Shown here piece by piece: positions 15,209 through 24,614 of a stretch of DNA of 64,000 bases. This DNA comes from an uncultured Eubacteriales bacterium (lineage in GTDB: Bacteria > Bacillota > Clostridia > Oscillospirales > Oscillospiraceae). Both the position numbers and the translations under genes were made by a program. Where the stretch lies: the NCBI GenBank assembly GCA_900546515.1, contig URDG01000010.1, positions 1 through 64,000 on the forward strand, given 5' to 3'. Numbering within the stretch: the first letter of the stretch is position 1; every line of letters starts with the position of its first letter. The notes beneath the pieces were generated by a model that saw only the letters and a list, made by a program, of their open reading frames with translations, was not told the DNA's origin and did no database searches.

Positions 15209-16201
15209 TCAGAACGGACAGGACTGCCTGTATACCATGACGGGATGTATGGATATGTCCTGCGGATAGCTCGCGCGGCCTGTCGCAATATCCATTGCAA
15301 GCCGCATTGCCATCTGGCATACGTCCTTGAACCGGAGATTCACAACTGTCATCGGCGGAGAGCAGTGCGCAAACAGAGCCTCGTCGCTGGAGCTCGTTGC
15401 AAGTATCTGTACATCTTTTCCGACGGCTATCCCGGCCTCCGTCAGCGCCGAGGAGATGCCCAGCGCCGTCATATCATAGGTGCAGACAATGACCTTTGCG
15501 AGCCGGCCGCTGCGTATCAGCCGTTTGCCCAGCTCATACCCGGCTTCAACGTTCGTCTCAGCGTAGAACGTGTTCTTTTCGAGGTTCACGCCATGGCGCA
15601 GGCAATAGTCGGCAATGGCGTTGCCGCGCCAGCCGACGCCGAAGAGAGACTTGTATGAGACGAGTATAATGTCGCTCCCGCCCTTTTTCAGCGCATGCAT
15701 GGCCGCCATCTGGCCGGACTCCAGCTGGTCGAAGCTCACGGAGGCATAGTTGGGCAGCGTGCGGTTGAGCAGTATGACAGGTATCGCGGTTTGATTTTCC
15801 GAGAGGTTTGCCTGATCGATGCCGCTCGGAGATATAACGACTGCGGCGGAGTGCTTTGCCGCGGTCCACAGGTCGCGCTGCATGTGCAGCTCGTTCATCC
15901 TGAACGGGCGGAGAATGATGTCTATATTTGCGTTCTCGTTATTCACCGCATTGTTGAAGCCGTCCCAGAAGGTGGGGAGGAGCATCTTCAGATCATTGAG
16001 AGGGAAGTATACCAGAACGCGGTACTTCATCGCGGCCTTGCTCCGCCCCTTGCGCGTATAGTCCAGCCTTTCTGCCGTGTTTATGATGAGCTCCTGCATT
16101 TCTGCGGAGATGCGTTTTTCAGTGCCGCGGCCGGAGAGAACGTATGATACGGTGGCGGTCGAAGTGCCGCATGCGTCTGCTATGTCTTTTAGAACTGCCA
16201 T
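15209..16201 (-). CDS. LacI-family transcriptional regulator
   Basis: A 330-residue protein. The N-terminal helix-turn-helix is typical (LKDIADACGTSTATVSYVLSG, then hinge ISAEMQELIINTAERLDY), followed by a periplasmic-binding-protein-like effector domain (60-330). It is divergent from the HMG-CoA-lyase-like operon at 16491. The 290-bp gap between them holds several TTAAGC/GCTTAA half-sites, so it most likely represses that operon and itself. The inducer is probably the substrate of that pathway. GAGGAT precedes ATG 16201. Confidence 0.9.
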   Translation of the reverse strand: MAVLKDIADACGTSTATVSYVLSGRGTEKRISAEMQELIINTAERLDYTRKGRSKAAMKYRVLVYFPLNDLKMLLPTFWDGFNNAVNNENANIDIILRPFRMNELHMQRDLWTAAKHSAAVVISPSGIDQANLSENQTAIPVILLNRTLPNYASVSFDQLESGQMAAMHALKKGGSDIILVSYKSLFGVGWRGNAIADYCLRHGVNLEKNTFYAETNVEAGYELGKRLIRSGRLAKVIVCTYDMTALGISSALTEAGIAVGKDVQILATSSSDEALFAHCSPPMTVVNLRFKDVCQMAMRLAMDIATGRASYPQDISIHPVMVYRQSCPF

Positions 16202-16286
16202 GAAATATCCTCGTTAAGATGTTGTAAATTTGCAGCCAAGGTCTTTATGTGCATTATATATCATATGCTGTCGAATAGCAACACCT

Positions 16287-16335
16287 GCTTAAAAATTTTA
16301 GAATTTAAGCTCGCTTAAACGCGAAAAAGTTAAGC
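16287..16335. promoter_or_regulatory. Cluster of LacI-type half-sites
   Basis: GCTTAA (16287), TTTAAGC-TC-GCTTAAA (16304-16319, a 16-bp palindrome) and TTAAGC (16330) alternate in orientation. More copies are at 16442, 16461 and 16471. The pattern fits operators for the divergent LacI-family protein. Confidence 0.65.
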
Positions 16336-16404
16336 AACGATTGGTGGTAATGTCAAAATCATCAGCCTGAAATTAGGGAAAATGCTATTTTTGTTTTTCC
16401 ATAA

Positions 16405-16476
16405 TTGACAAAGCTGCAAATTTGAGTAGAATATAAACATAGCTTAAAGAGGTAGAAATATTAAGCATAATTAAGC
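16405..16476 (+). promoter_or_regulatory. Promoter and operators of the HMG-type operon
   Basis: TTGACA (16405-16410) and TAGAAT (16427-16432) are 16 bp apart. GCTTAA at 16442 overlaps the expected transcription start, and TTAAGC repeats at 16461 and 16471 lie in the leader. This is a repressor arrangement with possible looping to the cluster at 16287-16335. Confidence 0.7.
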
Positions 16477-16490
16477 AAGGAGGAAAAACA

Positions 16491-17393
16491 ATGGCAAACA
16501 AAATCAATGTACTCGAAGTAGGCCCGCGCGACGGTTGGCAAAACCTCAAGCAGATGCTCACGTTCGATCAGAAGATGGATCTGATCGGCAGAATGTTCGA
16601 TGCCGGTGTCACTCAGATGGAAGTGACGTCCTTTGTCAGCCCCAAGGCCATCCCGCAGATGGCGGACGCGGCCGAGCTTGCAAAGGCCTGCATTGAAAAG
16701 TACCCCGACGCTACGCTTTACGCTCTTGCACCCAACTTCAGGGGTGTTGAGAATGCCGTAAACGCAGGCATAAAGAATATCTCCTATGTTATCTCCGTCA
16801 GTGAGAGCCACAACAAGGCAAATATCAGAAGAACTCACGAGGAGTCCCTTGCAGAGCTGCAGAAGATCATGGACACGTATCCCCAGGCCAATATCTGCGT
16901 CTCTCTCGCAACCGTGTTCGGCTGCCCGTTTGAAGGCATCCCGCCCATCCAGAAGCCCGTTGATTTTGCAAAGCGCGTTTATGACATGGGCATCCGTTCG
17001 ATGTGCCTTGCCGATACCATAGGCATCGCCGATCCCAGACAGGTGCGCGAGACCATAAAGGCCATGCTCGCCGCAATGCCCGACTGCGACTTCCAGATCC
17101 ACATCCACGACACCCGCGGAATGGGCCTTGTGAACACTCTAGCAGCCATAGAGTGCGGCATCACCACGGTGCAGTCCACTCTCGGCGGCCTCGGCGGCTG
17201 CCCGTTCGCTCCCGGCGCATCCGGCAACACTGCGACCGAGGACCTCGTATACATGCTCGAGCGCATGGGCTACGAGACCGGCATCGACTTTGATAAGTTC
17301 CTGGAAGTCGCAAAGTACCAGAAGAGCTTTATCGACGGTATATACAGCGGCCACCAGCAGAATATCTCCGTGAAAACTCCCCCCTGCTGCTGA
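16491..17393 (+). CDS. HMG-CoA lyase-like enzyme
   Basis: A 300-residue DRE-TIM-type lyase that would cleave 3-hydroxy-3-methylglutaryl-CoA, or a related 3-hydroxyacyl-CoA, to acetyl-CoA and a keto acid. The motif GPRDGWQN carries the metal/catalytic Arg13 and Asp14; the family usually has Leu where Trp16 is. Metal histidines are H204 and H206 in HIHDTRG, and the catalytic cysteine is C237 in GGLGGCPFAPGASGN. The length is normal. It is first in an operon with a MatC-like carrier and a class III CoA-transferase, which supplies uptake and activation. Acting on HMG itself is the simplest reading; citramalate or a methylated analogue is the alternative. AAGGAGG precedes ATG 16491. Confidence 0.88.
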   Translation: MANKINVLEVGPRDGWQNLKQMLTFDQKMDLIGRMFDAGVTQMEVTSFVSPKAIPQMADAAELAKACIEKYPDATLYALAPNFRGVENAVNAGIKNISYVISVSESHNKANIRRTHEESLAELQKIMDTYPQANICVSLATVFGCPFEGIPPIQKPVDFAKRVYDMGIRSMCLADTIGIADPRQVRETIKAMLAAMPDCDFQIHIHDTRGMGLVNTLAAIECGITTVQSTLGGLGGCPFAPGASGNTATEDLVYMLERMGYETGIDFDKFLEVAKYQKSFIDGIYSGHQQNISVKTPPCC

Positions 17394-17430
17394 GCGGGAT
17401 AATGGATAATAAAAAAGAGAGGTAAGATTT

Positions 17431-18702
17431 ATGGCATATGATGTAATATCCCTGATACTGTTCATCGCGGTGATACTGCTGGCCTTCTTCCGCAAGGTCA
17501 ACGTCGGCGTCGTCGCACTCACGGCCGGAGTCATTGCGGTCAGAATATTCGGCCTCAACGATAAGGCTCTCATCGGCGGTATAAGCGCCTCGATGTTCAC
17601 CACCCTCGTCGGCATCACGCTGCTGTTCGCGGCAGTCACGCAGACCGGCGCACTCGACCTGCTCGCAAGGAAGATCATCGCTCTCGCGGGCAACCGTATG
17701 TGGATCATTCCCATCGCGGTCTACATTGCCGGCTTCATCGTGGCCGGTGTCGGCCCCGGCGCTATCCCCGCACTTGCTATCATCCCCGCACTCGCAGCAG
17801 TCATCGCCGTCGAAGTCGGCTTTGACCCGATCATGCTCGTTCTCATCGGCGAGTCCGGCCTTATGGCAGGCCGTATGACCCCGATCACCCCGGAGGCCGC
17901 AATAATCACCGCAGCTGCGGCCGAGGCAGGCATCGAGGGCGTTATGGGAACGGTTCTCCTCTGCCAGACTCTCGTTACCATTATCTACTCCCTGATCATG
18001 TGGTTCCTCTTCAAGGGCTATAAGATCAAGACCCCGCTCAAGCCCATTGAGAGGACCGCAATAGAGAAGTTCAACCACAAGCAGGTCATCGCCCTCGCCG
18101 GCATAGTCCTGATGATGGTCATGCTGATATTCTTCAAAGTCAATATCGGTCTCGCAGCCTTCTTCGTGGCAGGCATCCTGTTCCTGTTCGGCGTTGCCGA
18201 CGACGGCAAGGCCATCAAGGCTCTGCCCTGGAGCACCATCGTCATGGTTCTTGCTGTCGGCTCACTGCTCGACATAGTCAACGACATGGGCGGCATAGAT
18301 CTGCTGAGCGCAGGTATGTCCTCCATCATGACCAAGGGTACTGCAACCCCGATCATGGGCATTTCCGCAGGCCTCCTCAGCCTTGTCAGCTCCGCTCTCG
18401 GCGTTGTTTACCCGACCATGATGCCCATGTGCGCAGGTATCGCAGAGCAGGTCGGCGGCGTCAATCCTGTTGCTCTGATGGCGGCAGTCGGCGCAGGCGG
18501 CTCTCTGGCCGGTATCTCCCCGCTGTCCACCGGCGGCGCGCTTGCAATAGCAGCCCTCGGCACCGCGATCCCCAACCTCACGAAGGAAGAAGAGAACAAG
18601 CGCTTCGTCCAGCTGTTCATCATGGCAGGTATCGCTCTGCTGACTCTGGCAATATGCTGCGCGACCTTCTACAACCTGGTCGCAGTTCTTCTGCACGGCT
18701 GA
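17431..18702 (+). CDS. MatC/CitM-like dicarboxylate carrier
   Basis: A 423-residue polytopic membrane protein with ten or more helices. The N-terminal part resembles MatC-type dicarboxylate carriers of the ion-transporter superfamily (LFAAVTQTGALDLLARKII; GPGAIPALAIIPALA), and the two halves repeat a Gly/Pro-rich re-entrant pattern (LMAGRMTPITPEAA; SLAGISPLSTGGAL). It sits 37 bp after the lyase and 50 bp before the CoA-transferase, so it is the likely importer of the acid that is activated and cleaved. Ion coupling is probable but not visible. Confidence 0.8.
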   Translation: MAYDVISLILFIAVILLAFFRKVNVGVVALTAGVIAVRIFGLNDKALIGGISASMFTTLVGITLLFAAVTQTGALDLLARKIIALAGNRMWIIPIAVYIAGFIVAGVGPGAIPALAIIPALAAVIAVEVGFDPIMLVLIGESGLMAGRMTPITPEAAIITAAAAEAGIEGVMGTVLLCQTLVTIIYSLIMWFLFKGYKIKTPLKPIERTAIEKFNHKQVIALAGIVLMMVMLIFFKVNIGLAAFFVAGILFLFGVADDGKAIKALPWSTIVMVLAVGSLLDIVNDMGGIDLLSAGMSSIMTKGTATPIMGISAGLLSLVSSALGVVYPTMMPMCAGIAEQVGGVNPVALMAAVGAGGSLAGISPLSTGGALAIAALGTAIPNLTKEEENKRFVQLFIMAGIALLTLAICCATFYNLVAVLLHG

Positions 18703-18752
18703 TAACAGCGTAACCTGAAAATTATTACATAAAACTGAAAAGGAGCTATAAA

Positions 18753-19946
18753 ATGGAAAAAGCACTGAGCAATATTACCGTTCTTGACCTTACCCGTGTT
18801 CTCGCCGGCCCGTACTGCACAATGATGCTGGCCGACTACGGCGCAAACGTCATCAAGATAGAGGTTCCGGGCAAGGGCGACGATACCCGTGCAATGGGCC
18901 CCAAGAAGAACGACTACAGCATGTACTATGCCTACGTCAACCGCGGCAAGAAGGGCATCACCCTCAACCTCAAGGAAGAGGAAGGCAAGAAGCTGTTCCT
19001 CGAAATGGTGAAGAAGGCCGACGTTGTCGTTGAGAACTACCGTCCCGGCGTCATGGATAAGCTCGGCGTCGGCTACGATGTCCTCAAGGAAGTCAACGAC
19101 CAGATCATCTACGCCGCAGTTTCCGGCTTCGGCTGCTACGGCCCCAAATACAAGCGCCCCGGCTATGATATAATCGCACAGGCCACCTCCGGCCTTATGA
19201 GCATCACCGGTGAAGCCGGCGGCCAGCCCCTGCGCGTCGGCAACGCGATGGGCGACGTGCTCGGCGGCATGAACCTCACCATCGGTGTCCTCATGGCGAT
19301 CAACGCCCGCAACGTGACCGGCCACGGCCAGCGCGTCGACGTTTCCCTTGTTGACTCCGTCGTGTCCAGCCTTGAAGTCGGCTGGCAGCGCTTCTTCGCA
19401 TCCGGCAAGCAGCCCGAGCTCATCGGCAACCGCTATGCCTCCGCTTTCCCGTATGACGCTTTCCAGGCCAGCGACGGACGTTTCGTCATCGGCTGCGGCA
19501 ACGACAAGCTCTTCACGCTCCTGTGCACCAAGGCCATTGACCGTGAAGATCTGCTCTCCGACCCGCGCTTCGACACCAATATCCACCGCTGCGAGAACCA
19601 CGCCGCTCTCAAGCCCGAGATCGAGAAGTGGAGCACTCAGCACACCATCGCAGAGTGCGTTTCGATCATCGACGCGGCAGGCGTGCCTGTGGCTCCCATC
19701 AACATGCTCGAGGACGTCGTCAACGACGAGCACATCGCCGGCGCACGCGAGATGTTCGTCCACCTGCAGCACCCCGTCATCGGCGACATGATCGTTCCCG
19801 GCAACCCCGTCAAGCTCCTTGACACCAAGCCCGATATATCCAGATGCGCACCCGATCTTGGACAGGACAACAAGGCAGTTTACAGTGAAATGCTCGGTTT
19901 GACTGAAGGTGACCTTGAGAAGCTGAAGGAGCAGAACGTCATCTGA
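18753..19946 (+). CDS. CaiB/BaiF class III CoA-transferase
   Basis: A 397-residue protein with family hallmarks: VLDLTRVLAGPYCTMMLADYGANVIKIE at the start (CoA-binding Rossmann part), VVENYRPGVMDKLG, and the catalytic aspartate in GNAMGDVLGG. It transfers CoA between an acyl-CoA donor and a carboxylic acid. The human homologue SUGCT transfers CoA from succinyl-CoA to glutarate and HMG, which fits the lyase in the same operon. The inferred route is import of the acid, CoA transfer, then cleavage. AAGGAG precedes ATG 18753. Confidence 0.88.
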   Translation: MEKALSNITVLDLTRVLAGPYCTMMLADYGANVIKIEVPGKGDDTRAMGPKKNDYSMYYAYVNRGKKGITLNLKEEEGKKLFLEMVKKADVVVENYRPGVMDKLGVGYDVLKEVNDQIIYAAVSGFGCYGPKYKRPGYDIIAQATSGLMSITGEAGGQPLRVGNAMGDVLGGMNLTIGVLMAINARNVTGHGQRVDVSLVDSVVSSLEVGWQRFFASGKQPELIGNRYASAFPYDAFQASDGRFVIGCGNDKLFTLLCTKAIDREDLLSDPRFDTNIHRCENHAALKPEIEKWSTQHTIAECVSIIDAAGVPVAPINMLEDVVNDEHIAGAREMFVHLQHPVIGDMIVPGNPVKLLDTKPDISRCAPDLGQDNKAVYSEMLGLTEGDLEKLKEQNVI

Positions 19947-20317
19947 CGTGCTCTGAGGCAGTCTCGCCTGATTTAAGATAAAGATCCCGCAGCGGCATAG
20001 CCACGGCAGCGCCGCTGCGGGATAACCATATCACGGGACGGCGGCCCGATTGTCAGAAATACGGCAAGTTTGCAGGCAATAACAGGTGCATTTTTTGACG
20101 ATAAAGGCGGAAATGCATTTAATCGAATTAGAAATTATATATTTTTAGTCAAAGTGCATCATAAATTATGGCTAAAATCGGCATATTGCTCATTGACGGC
20201 AAATTGACCGGATGATAATATATACAATATGAAGAAGATGATCTTTTCGGCCGGAAATGATGCGGAAAAGTTTTGCGCACCGGCGTTTGGAGTTTATACC
20301 GATCGAGAGGCAAGAGT
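19947..20317 (+). other. Intergenic region with a hairpin and a likely promoter
   Basis: A 13-bp stem (ATCCCGCAGCGGC / GCCGCTGCGGGAT, 19985-19997 with 20012-20024) without a clear U-run probably ends the preceding operon. The rest is AT-rich. TTGACG (20193) and TAATAT 17 bp later could be the promoter of the next operon. I see no gene here. Confidence 0.45.
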
Positions 20318-21022
20318 ATGAAAAAGGTTTATGTCCTGATAGGAAATTACGGCAGCGGTAAAACGGAGCTTGCGCTCAACTTCGCATTCAAGGCGGCGGA
20401 GCGCGGCGAGCGGACGGAGCTGCTGGATCTGGACATGGTGAACACGTATTTCCGCCTGACGGAGCGCGGCAGAATGACGCGCATGAAGGAGATACGCCTT
20501 GTATCGCCGAACTTCTCATGCTCCGGTATCGAGACGCTCTCACTCCCGGCTGAAGTCGCCTCGGCGTTTGACATGGACTGGGATACGGTCGTGTTTGACG
20601 TCGGCGGGGACGCTGTCGGCGCGACGGCGCTCGGCCGCTATCATCAGGATTTTCTGGAGCTTGAGGAAGGCGCGCTTGAAGTGCTGAACGTCGTGAATAT
20701 CCGCCGCCCGCTGGCCGGAACGGTGGAGAAGATCGTCCGCCTGCAGCATGAGATGGAGGTCCATTCCCGCCTGAAGATCACCGGCATGATAAACAACACA
20801 AACCTCGCTCTGGCGACGGGGCCGGACGAGCTGCGCGACGGGTATGAGATGATAAAGCAGGTCTCCGAGCTTACGGGAACGCCCGTGAAGTATACCTCCG
20901 GCAAGAAGGCGCTGCTCGATGAGTTCCTTGCAGAGGGACATGACCCCGCGTATATCGGCACGCCCATCGCAATAGACACCTATATGGAGCGTGACTGGGA
21001 CAGCTGGATAAAAGGGCTGTAA
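20318..21022 (+). CDS. P-loop ATP-binding protein of the Vor/Kor cluster
   Basis: A 234-residue soluble NTPase. Walker A is GNYGSGKT near the N-terminus, Walker B-like VVFDVGGDAVG lies in the middle, and a SIMIBI/ParA-like layout is likely. I start at ATG 20318 (GAGAGG upstream); the earlier GTG at 20273 adds a non-conserved stretch. It lies 78 bp before the ferredoxin subunit of the 2-oxoacid oxidoreductase. It may help assembly or regulation of that enzyme; that role is inference from position only. Confidence 0.75.
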   Translation: MKKVYVLIGNYGSGKTELALNFAFKAAERGERTELLDLDMVNTYFRLTERGRMTRMKEIRLVSPNFSCSGIETLSLPAEVASAFDMDWDTVVFDVGGDAVGATALGRYHQDFLELEEGALEVLNVVNIRRPLAGTVEKIVRLQHEMEVHSRLKITGMINNTNLALATGPDELRDGYEMIKQVSELTGTPVKYTSGKKALLDEFLAEGHDPAYIGTPIAIDTYMERDWDSWIKGL

Positions 21023-21100
21023 TACAATTCTGCGCGACCCCGCGAAAGCGGATTTATATATGGCAACAATGGCAAATCATAATAGAAAAGAGGTTGTACT

Positions 21101-21310
21101 ATGGTAAAAGTAACTATCAGCGAGCTGGTCTGTAAAGGCTGCGGCCTCTGTGTGAGGGCGTGCCCGAAGGGTGTTCTTGCCCTTTCCAAGACTAAGCTCA
21201 ACGCAAAGGGCTACCATCCAGCAGAGGTAGTCGACCAGGCAGCCTGCATCGGCTGCGCGTCCTGCGCGCGCACCTGCCCCGATGTGGCAATCAGGATAGA
21301 GAAGGAATAA
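21101..21310 (+). CDS. 2-oxoacid:ferredoxin oxidoreductase, ferredoxin (delta) subunit
   Basis: A 69-residue two-cluster ferredoxin. Cysteines 11, 14, 17 and 21 (CKGCGLCVRACP) and 49, 52, 55 and 59 (CIGCASCARTCP) ligate two [4Fe-4S] clusters. It passes electrons from the TPP subunit to ferredoxin. It is followed at 13 bp by the alpha subunit. AAGAGGT precedes ATG. Confidence 0.93.
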   Translation: MVKVTISELVCKGCGLCVRACPKGVLALSKTKLNAKGYHPAEVVDQAACIGCASCARTCPDVAIRIEKE

Positions 21311-21323
21311 GGAGGAAAGAAAA

Positions 21324-22397
21324 ATGGCATTAACTCTTATGAAGGGTAGCGAAGCGATCGCTGAAGCCGCCATTCGTGCCGGCGCGCGCTTCTTCTTCGG
21401 CTATCCTATCACCCCGCAGACGGAAATTCCCGAGTACATGTCCGCACGTATGCCCGAGGTCGGAGGCTGCTTCCTCCAGGCCGAGAGTGAAGTTGCGGCA
21501 ATAAACATGGTATACGGCGCAGCTTCCACCGGCGCCCGTGTTATCACCTCTTCCTCCAGCCCCGGAGTCAGCCTCAAGCAGGAGGGTATATCCTACTGCG
21601 CCGGCGCTCAGCTGCCCTGCGTTATTCTCAACGTCATGCGCGGCGGCCCCGGTCTCGGCAGCATTCAGGCCTCCCAGGGCGACTATTTCCAGGCGACCAA
21701 GGGCGGCGGCAACGGCGACTACCACCTTATAACCTACGCACCCGCCTCCATTCAGGAAGCAATAAACATCCTGACCTTTGCCTTTGACAAGGCAGAGAAG
21801 TACAGAGTCCCTGTGCTGATGCTCGCAGACGGCATCATGGCCCAGATGATGGAGCCTGTCGAGATGCCCGAGATGATCGACTACAAGGTCGACCCCGAGA
21901 AGAAGCCCTGGGCGGCTACCGGCTGGCAGCCCGGCGATGATCCCGCAAAGCGCGCTGTCATCAACTCCCTGTACATCAACACCGAGGAGCTCACCATACA
22001 TAACAATAACCTCCAGGCGATTTACCGCGAGATCGAGAAGAACGAAGAGATGTATGAGACCTACCTGACCGAGGATGCAGAGATCATCATCACCGCTTTC
22101 GGTACGGTCGCACGTATTGCAAAGTCCGCCATCAACGACCTGCGCGCAGAGGGCGTAAAGGTCGGTCTCTTCCGCCCGATCACCGTGTGGCCGTTCCCGT
22201 ATGCACCGCTTGCCGAGAGCGTAAAGGGCGCAAAGGCGATTCTGGATGTCGAGGCCAACGAGGGTCAGATGATGGAGGATGTACGTCTTGCAGTCAACGG
22301 CGCACTGCCCGTGGATTACTTCGGTCACTGCGGCAGCCAGATGCCTACCACTGACGAGATCAAGGAAAAGATCCTCAAAATGAAGGAGGGTATATAA
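21324..22397 (+). CDS. vorB: 2-oxoacid:ferredoxin oxidoreductase alpha subunit (VorB-like)
   Basis: A 357-residue subunit with the pyrimidine-binding domain of the TPP enzyme (FFFGYPITPQTEIPEYM, QAESEVAAINMVYGAASTGAR, TSSSSPGVSLKQEGISY) and the C-terminal transketolase-like domain (ITAFGTVARIAKSAI). The sequence looks most like VorB of 3-methyl-2-oxobutanoate (branched-chain 2-oxoacid) oxidoreductases; 2-oxoglutarate specificity cannot be excluded. The stop TAA is immediately followed by the beta-subunit start. Confidence 0.9.
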   Translation: MALTLMKGSEAIAEAAIRAGARFFFGYPITPQTEIPEYMSARMPEVGGCFLQAESEVAAINMVYGAASTGARVITSSSSPGVSLKQEGISYCAGAQLPCVILNVMRGGPGLGSIQASQGDYFQATKGGGNGDYHLITYAPASIQEAINILTFAFDKAEKYRVPVLMLADGIMAQMMEPVEMPEMIDYKVDPEKKPWAATGWQPGDDPAKRAVINSLYINTEELTIHNNNLQAIYREIEKNEEMYETYLTEDAEIIITAFGTVARIAKSAINDLRAEGVKVGLFRPITVWPFPYAPLAESVKGAKAILDVEANEGQMMEDVRLAVNGALPVDYFGHCGSQMPTTDEIKEKILKMKEGI

Positions 22398-23141
<744 letters not shown>

Positions 23142-23143
23142 TC

Positions 23144-23680
23144 ATGACTAAAGAGTTTATATTTGCTGGCTTCGGCGGTCAGGGCATGCTGCTCATCGGT
23201 AAGTTCATGGCTATGGCCTGCATGCTTGACGGCAAGCATGTCTCCTGGCTTCCCTCCTACGGCCCTGAGATGCGCGGCGGCACCGCGAACTGCTCCGTCA
23301 TCGTGAGCGATGAAGACGTCGCCTCCCCGATGGTCGACAAGGCCGATGCGATCGTTGCAATGAACCTGCCCTCTCTCGACAAGTTCGAGAGTAAGGTCAG
23401 ACCCGGCGGGGTCCTGGTCATCAACAGCTCCATCATCGAGCGCAAGTCCACCCGTGACGATATCACTGTGGTGTACTGCGATGCGATGAAGATCGCTGAA
23501 GATGTCGGCAACCCCAAGGGCGCAAACGTCGCCATCCTCGGCGCACTCATGGAGAAGATGCCCATCGTGTCCGTCGACAAGATGATGGAAGCGATACGCA
23601 TCGAGCTGGGCGAGCGCAAGCTCCGCTTCCTCGAAGGCAATAAGAAGGCTCTTGTTGCCGGCATGGAGGCTGCAAAGTAA
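23144..23680 (+). CDS. 2-oxoacid:ferredoxin oxidoreductase gamma subunit
   Basis: A 178-residue subunit with the family start FAGFGGQGMLLIGK and the signature SYGPEMRGGTANCSVIVS. It completes a four-subunit enzyme that decarboxylates 2-oxoacids to acyl-CoA with reduction of ferredoxin. It begins 2 bp after the beta subunit. Two hairpins follow the stop. Confidence 0.93.
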   Translation: MTKEFIFAGFGGQGMLLIGKFMAMACMLDGKHVSWLPSYGPEMRGGTANCSVIVSDEDVASPMVDKADAIVAMNLPSLDKFESKVRPGGVLVINSSIIERKSTRDDITVVYCDAMKIAEDVGNPKGANVAILGALMEKMPIVSVDKMMEAIRIELGERKLRFLEGNKKALVAGMEAAK

Positions 23681-23701
23681 AAAACGCATAATGTAAAGCA
23701 A

Positions 23702-23737
23702 GTCCTGCATAACGCGGAGTTCCGCGTTATGCAGGAC
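23702..23737 (+). terminator. Terminator of the 2-oxoacid oxidoreductase operon
   Basis: A 17-bp perfect stem (GTCCTGCATAACGCGGA and complement) with a two-base loop, followed by ATTTTG. It lies 21 bp after the gamma subunit. Confidence 0.8.
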
Positions 23738-23766
23738 ATTTTGATACGGCGAATTCTCCGTAAGAG

Positions 23767-23804
23767 AAGCCGCCGCAGCGCGATTCTCCGTGCTGCGGCG
23801 GCTT
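23767..23804. terminator. Second hairpin between convergent operons
   Basis: AAGCCGCCGCAGC and its complement form a 13-bp stem around a 12-base loop, with TTACGTTTTT on the plus side. It sits 15 bp from the end of the minus-strand ABC gene and probably works in both directions. Confidence 0.65.
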
Positions 23805-23819
23805 TTACGTTTTTCAGAT

Positions 23820-24614
23820 TTATGCGAGGATCGCGCGGTCGTCGGCGAATTCGTTGCCGCTGGCCTTCGAGAACATCTCGAGAAGCTCGGCGACGGTGAG
23901 CTTGGCTTTCTCTTCACCGGATATGTCAAGTATCACATGGCCGTCGTGAAGCATTATGAGCCTGTTGCCGTAGTTTATCGCATCGCGCATGTTGTGGGTG
24001 ATCATCAGCGTTGTGAGATGCGTCTCGTTTACGATCTTTTCGGTCAGCTCCATGACGCGCGCCGCGGTCTTCGGGTCAAGCGCCGCCGTGTGCTCGTCGA
24101 GCAGCAGCAGCTTCGGGCTTTGCAGCGTTGCCATCAGCAGCGTGAGTGCCTGACGCTGGCCGCCGGAGAGCGTGCCGACCTTTGCGGAAAGTCTGGACTC
24201 AAGGCCGAGGCCGAGCTCTGCCAGCAGAGCCCTGTAGCTCTCGCGCTCGTCCTTGGTTATCATCGGGCGCAGCGTGCGGCGCTTGCCGCGGCGGGCGGCC
24301 AGAGCGAGGTTTTCCTCGATCTGCATCCCGGCGGCGGTGCCCATCATCGGATCCTGATATACGCGGCCGAGATATTTGGCTCTCTTATGCTCAGGCAGGG
24401 AGGTGACGTCGATGCCGTCGAGTATGATCTGACCGGCATCCGGCAGCCATGTGCCGCAGATAGCGTTCTGCATCGTGCTCTTACCGGCGCCGTTGCCGCC
24501 GATAACGGTGACAAAATCGCCGTCGTTAAGTGTGAGCGAGAGATCGTTGAGCGCGATCTTCTGGTCAACGGTGCCGCGGTTGAATATTTTTGTTACATGA
24601 CGAATTTCAAGCAT
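23820..24614 (-). CDS. ABC transporter ATP-binding protein (aromatic amino acid type)
   Basis: A 264-residue ATPase. Walker A is GGNGAGKST, the signature is LSGGQRQAL, Walker B is LLLLDEHTAALD and the H-loop is MITHN. I start at ATG 24614 because GAGGAAAGAGCC precedes it and residues 2-8 (LEIRHVT) are the usual ABC start. It overlaps the permease stop by 8 bp, so translation is coupled. It is the third gene of a substrate-binding/permease/ATPase operon controlled by the aromatic leader peptide upstream, which points to Tyr, Phe or Trp uptake. Confidence 0.9.
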   Translation of the reverse strand: MLEIRHVTKIFNRGTVDQKIALNDLSLTLNDGDFVTVIGGNGAGKSTMQNAICGTWLPDAGQIILDGIDVTSLPEHKRAKYLGRVYQDPMMGTAAGMQIEENLALAARRGKRRTLRPMITKDERESYRALLAELGLGLESRLSAKVGTLSGGQRQALTLLMATLQSPKLLLLDEHTAALDPKTAARVMELTEKIVNETHLTTLMITHNMRDAINYGNRLIMLHDGHVILDISGEEKAKLTVAELLEMFSKASGNEFADDRAILA

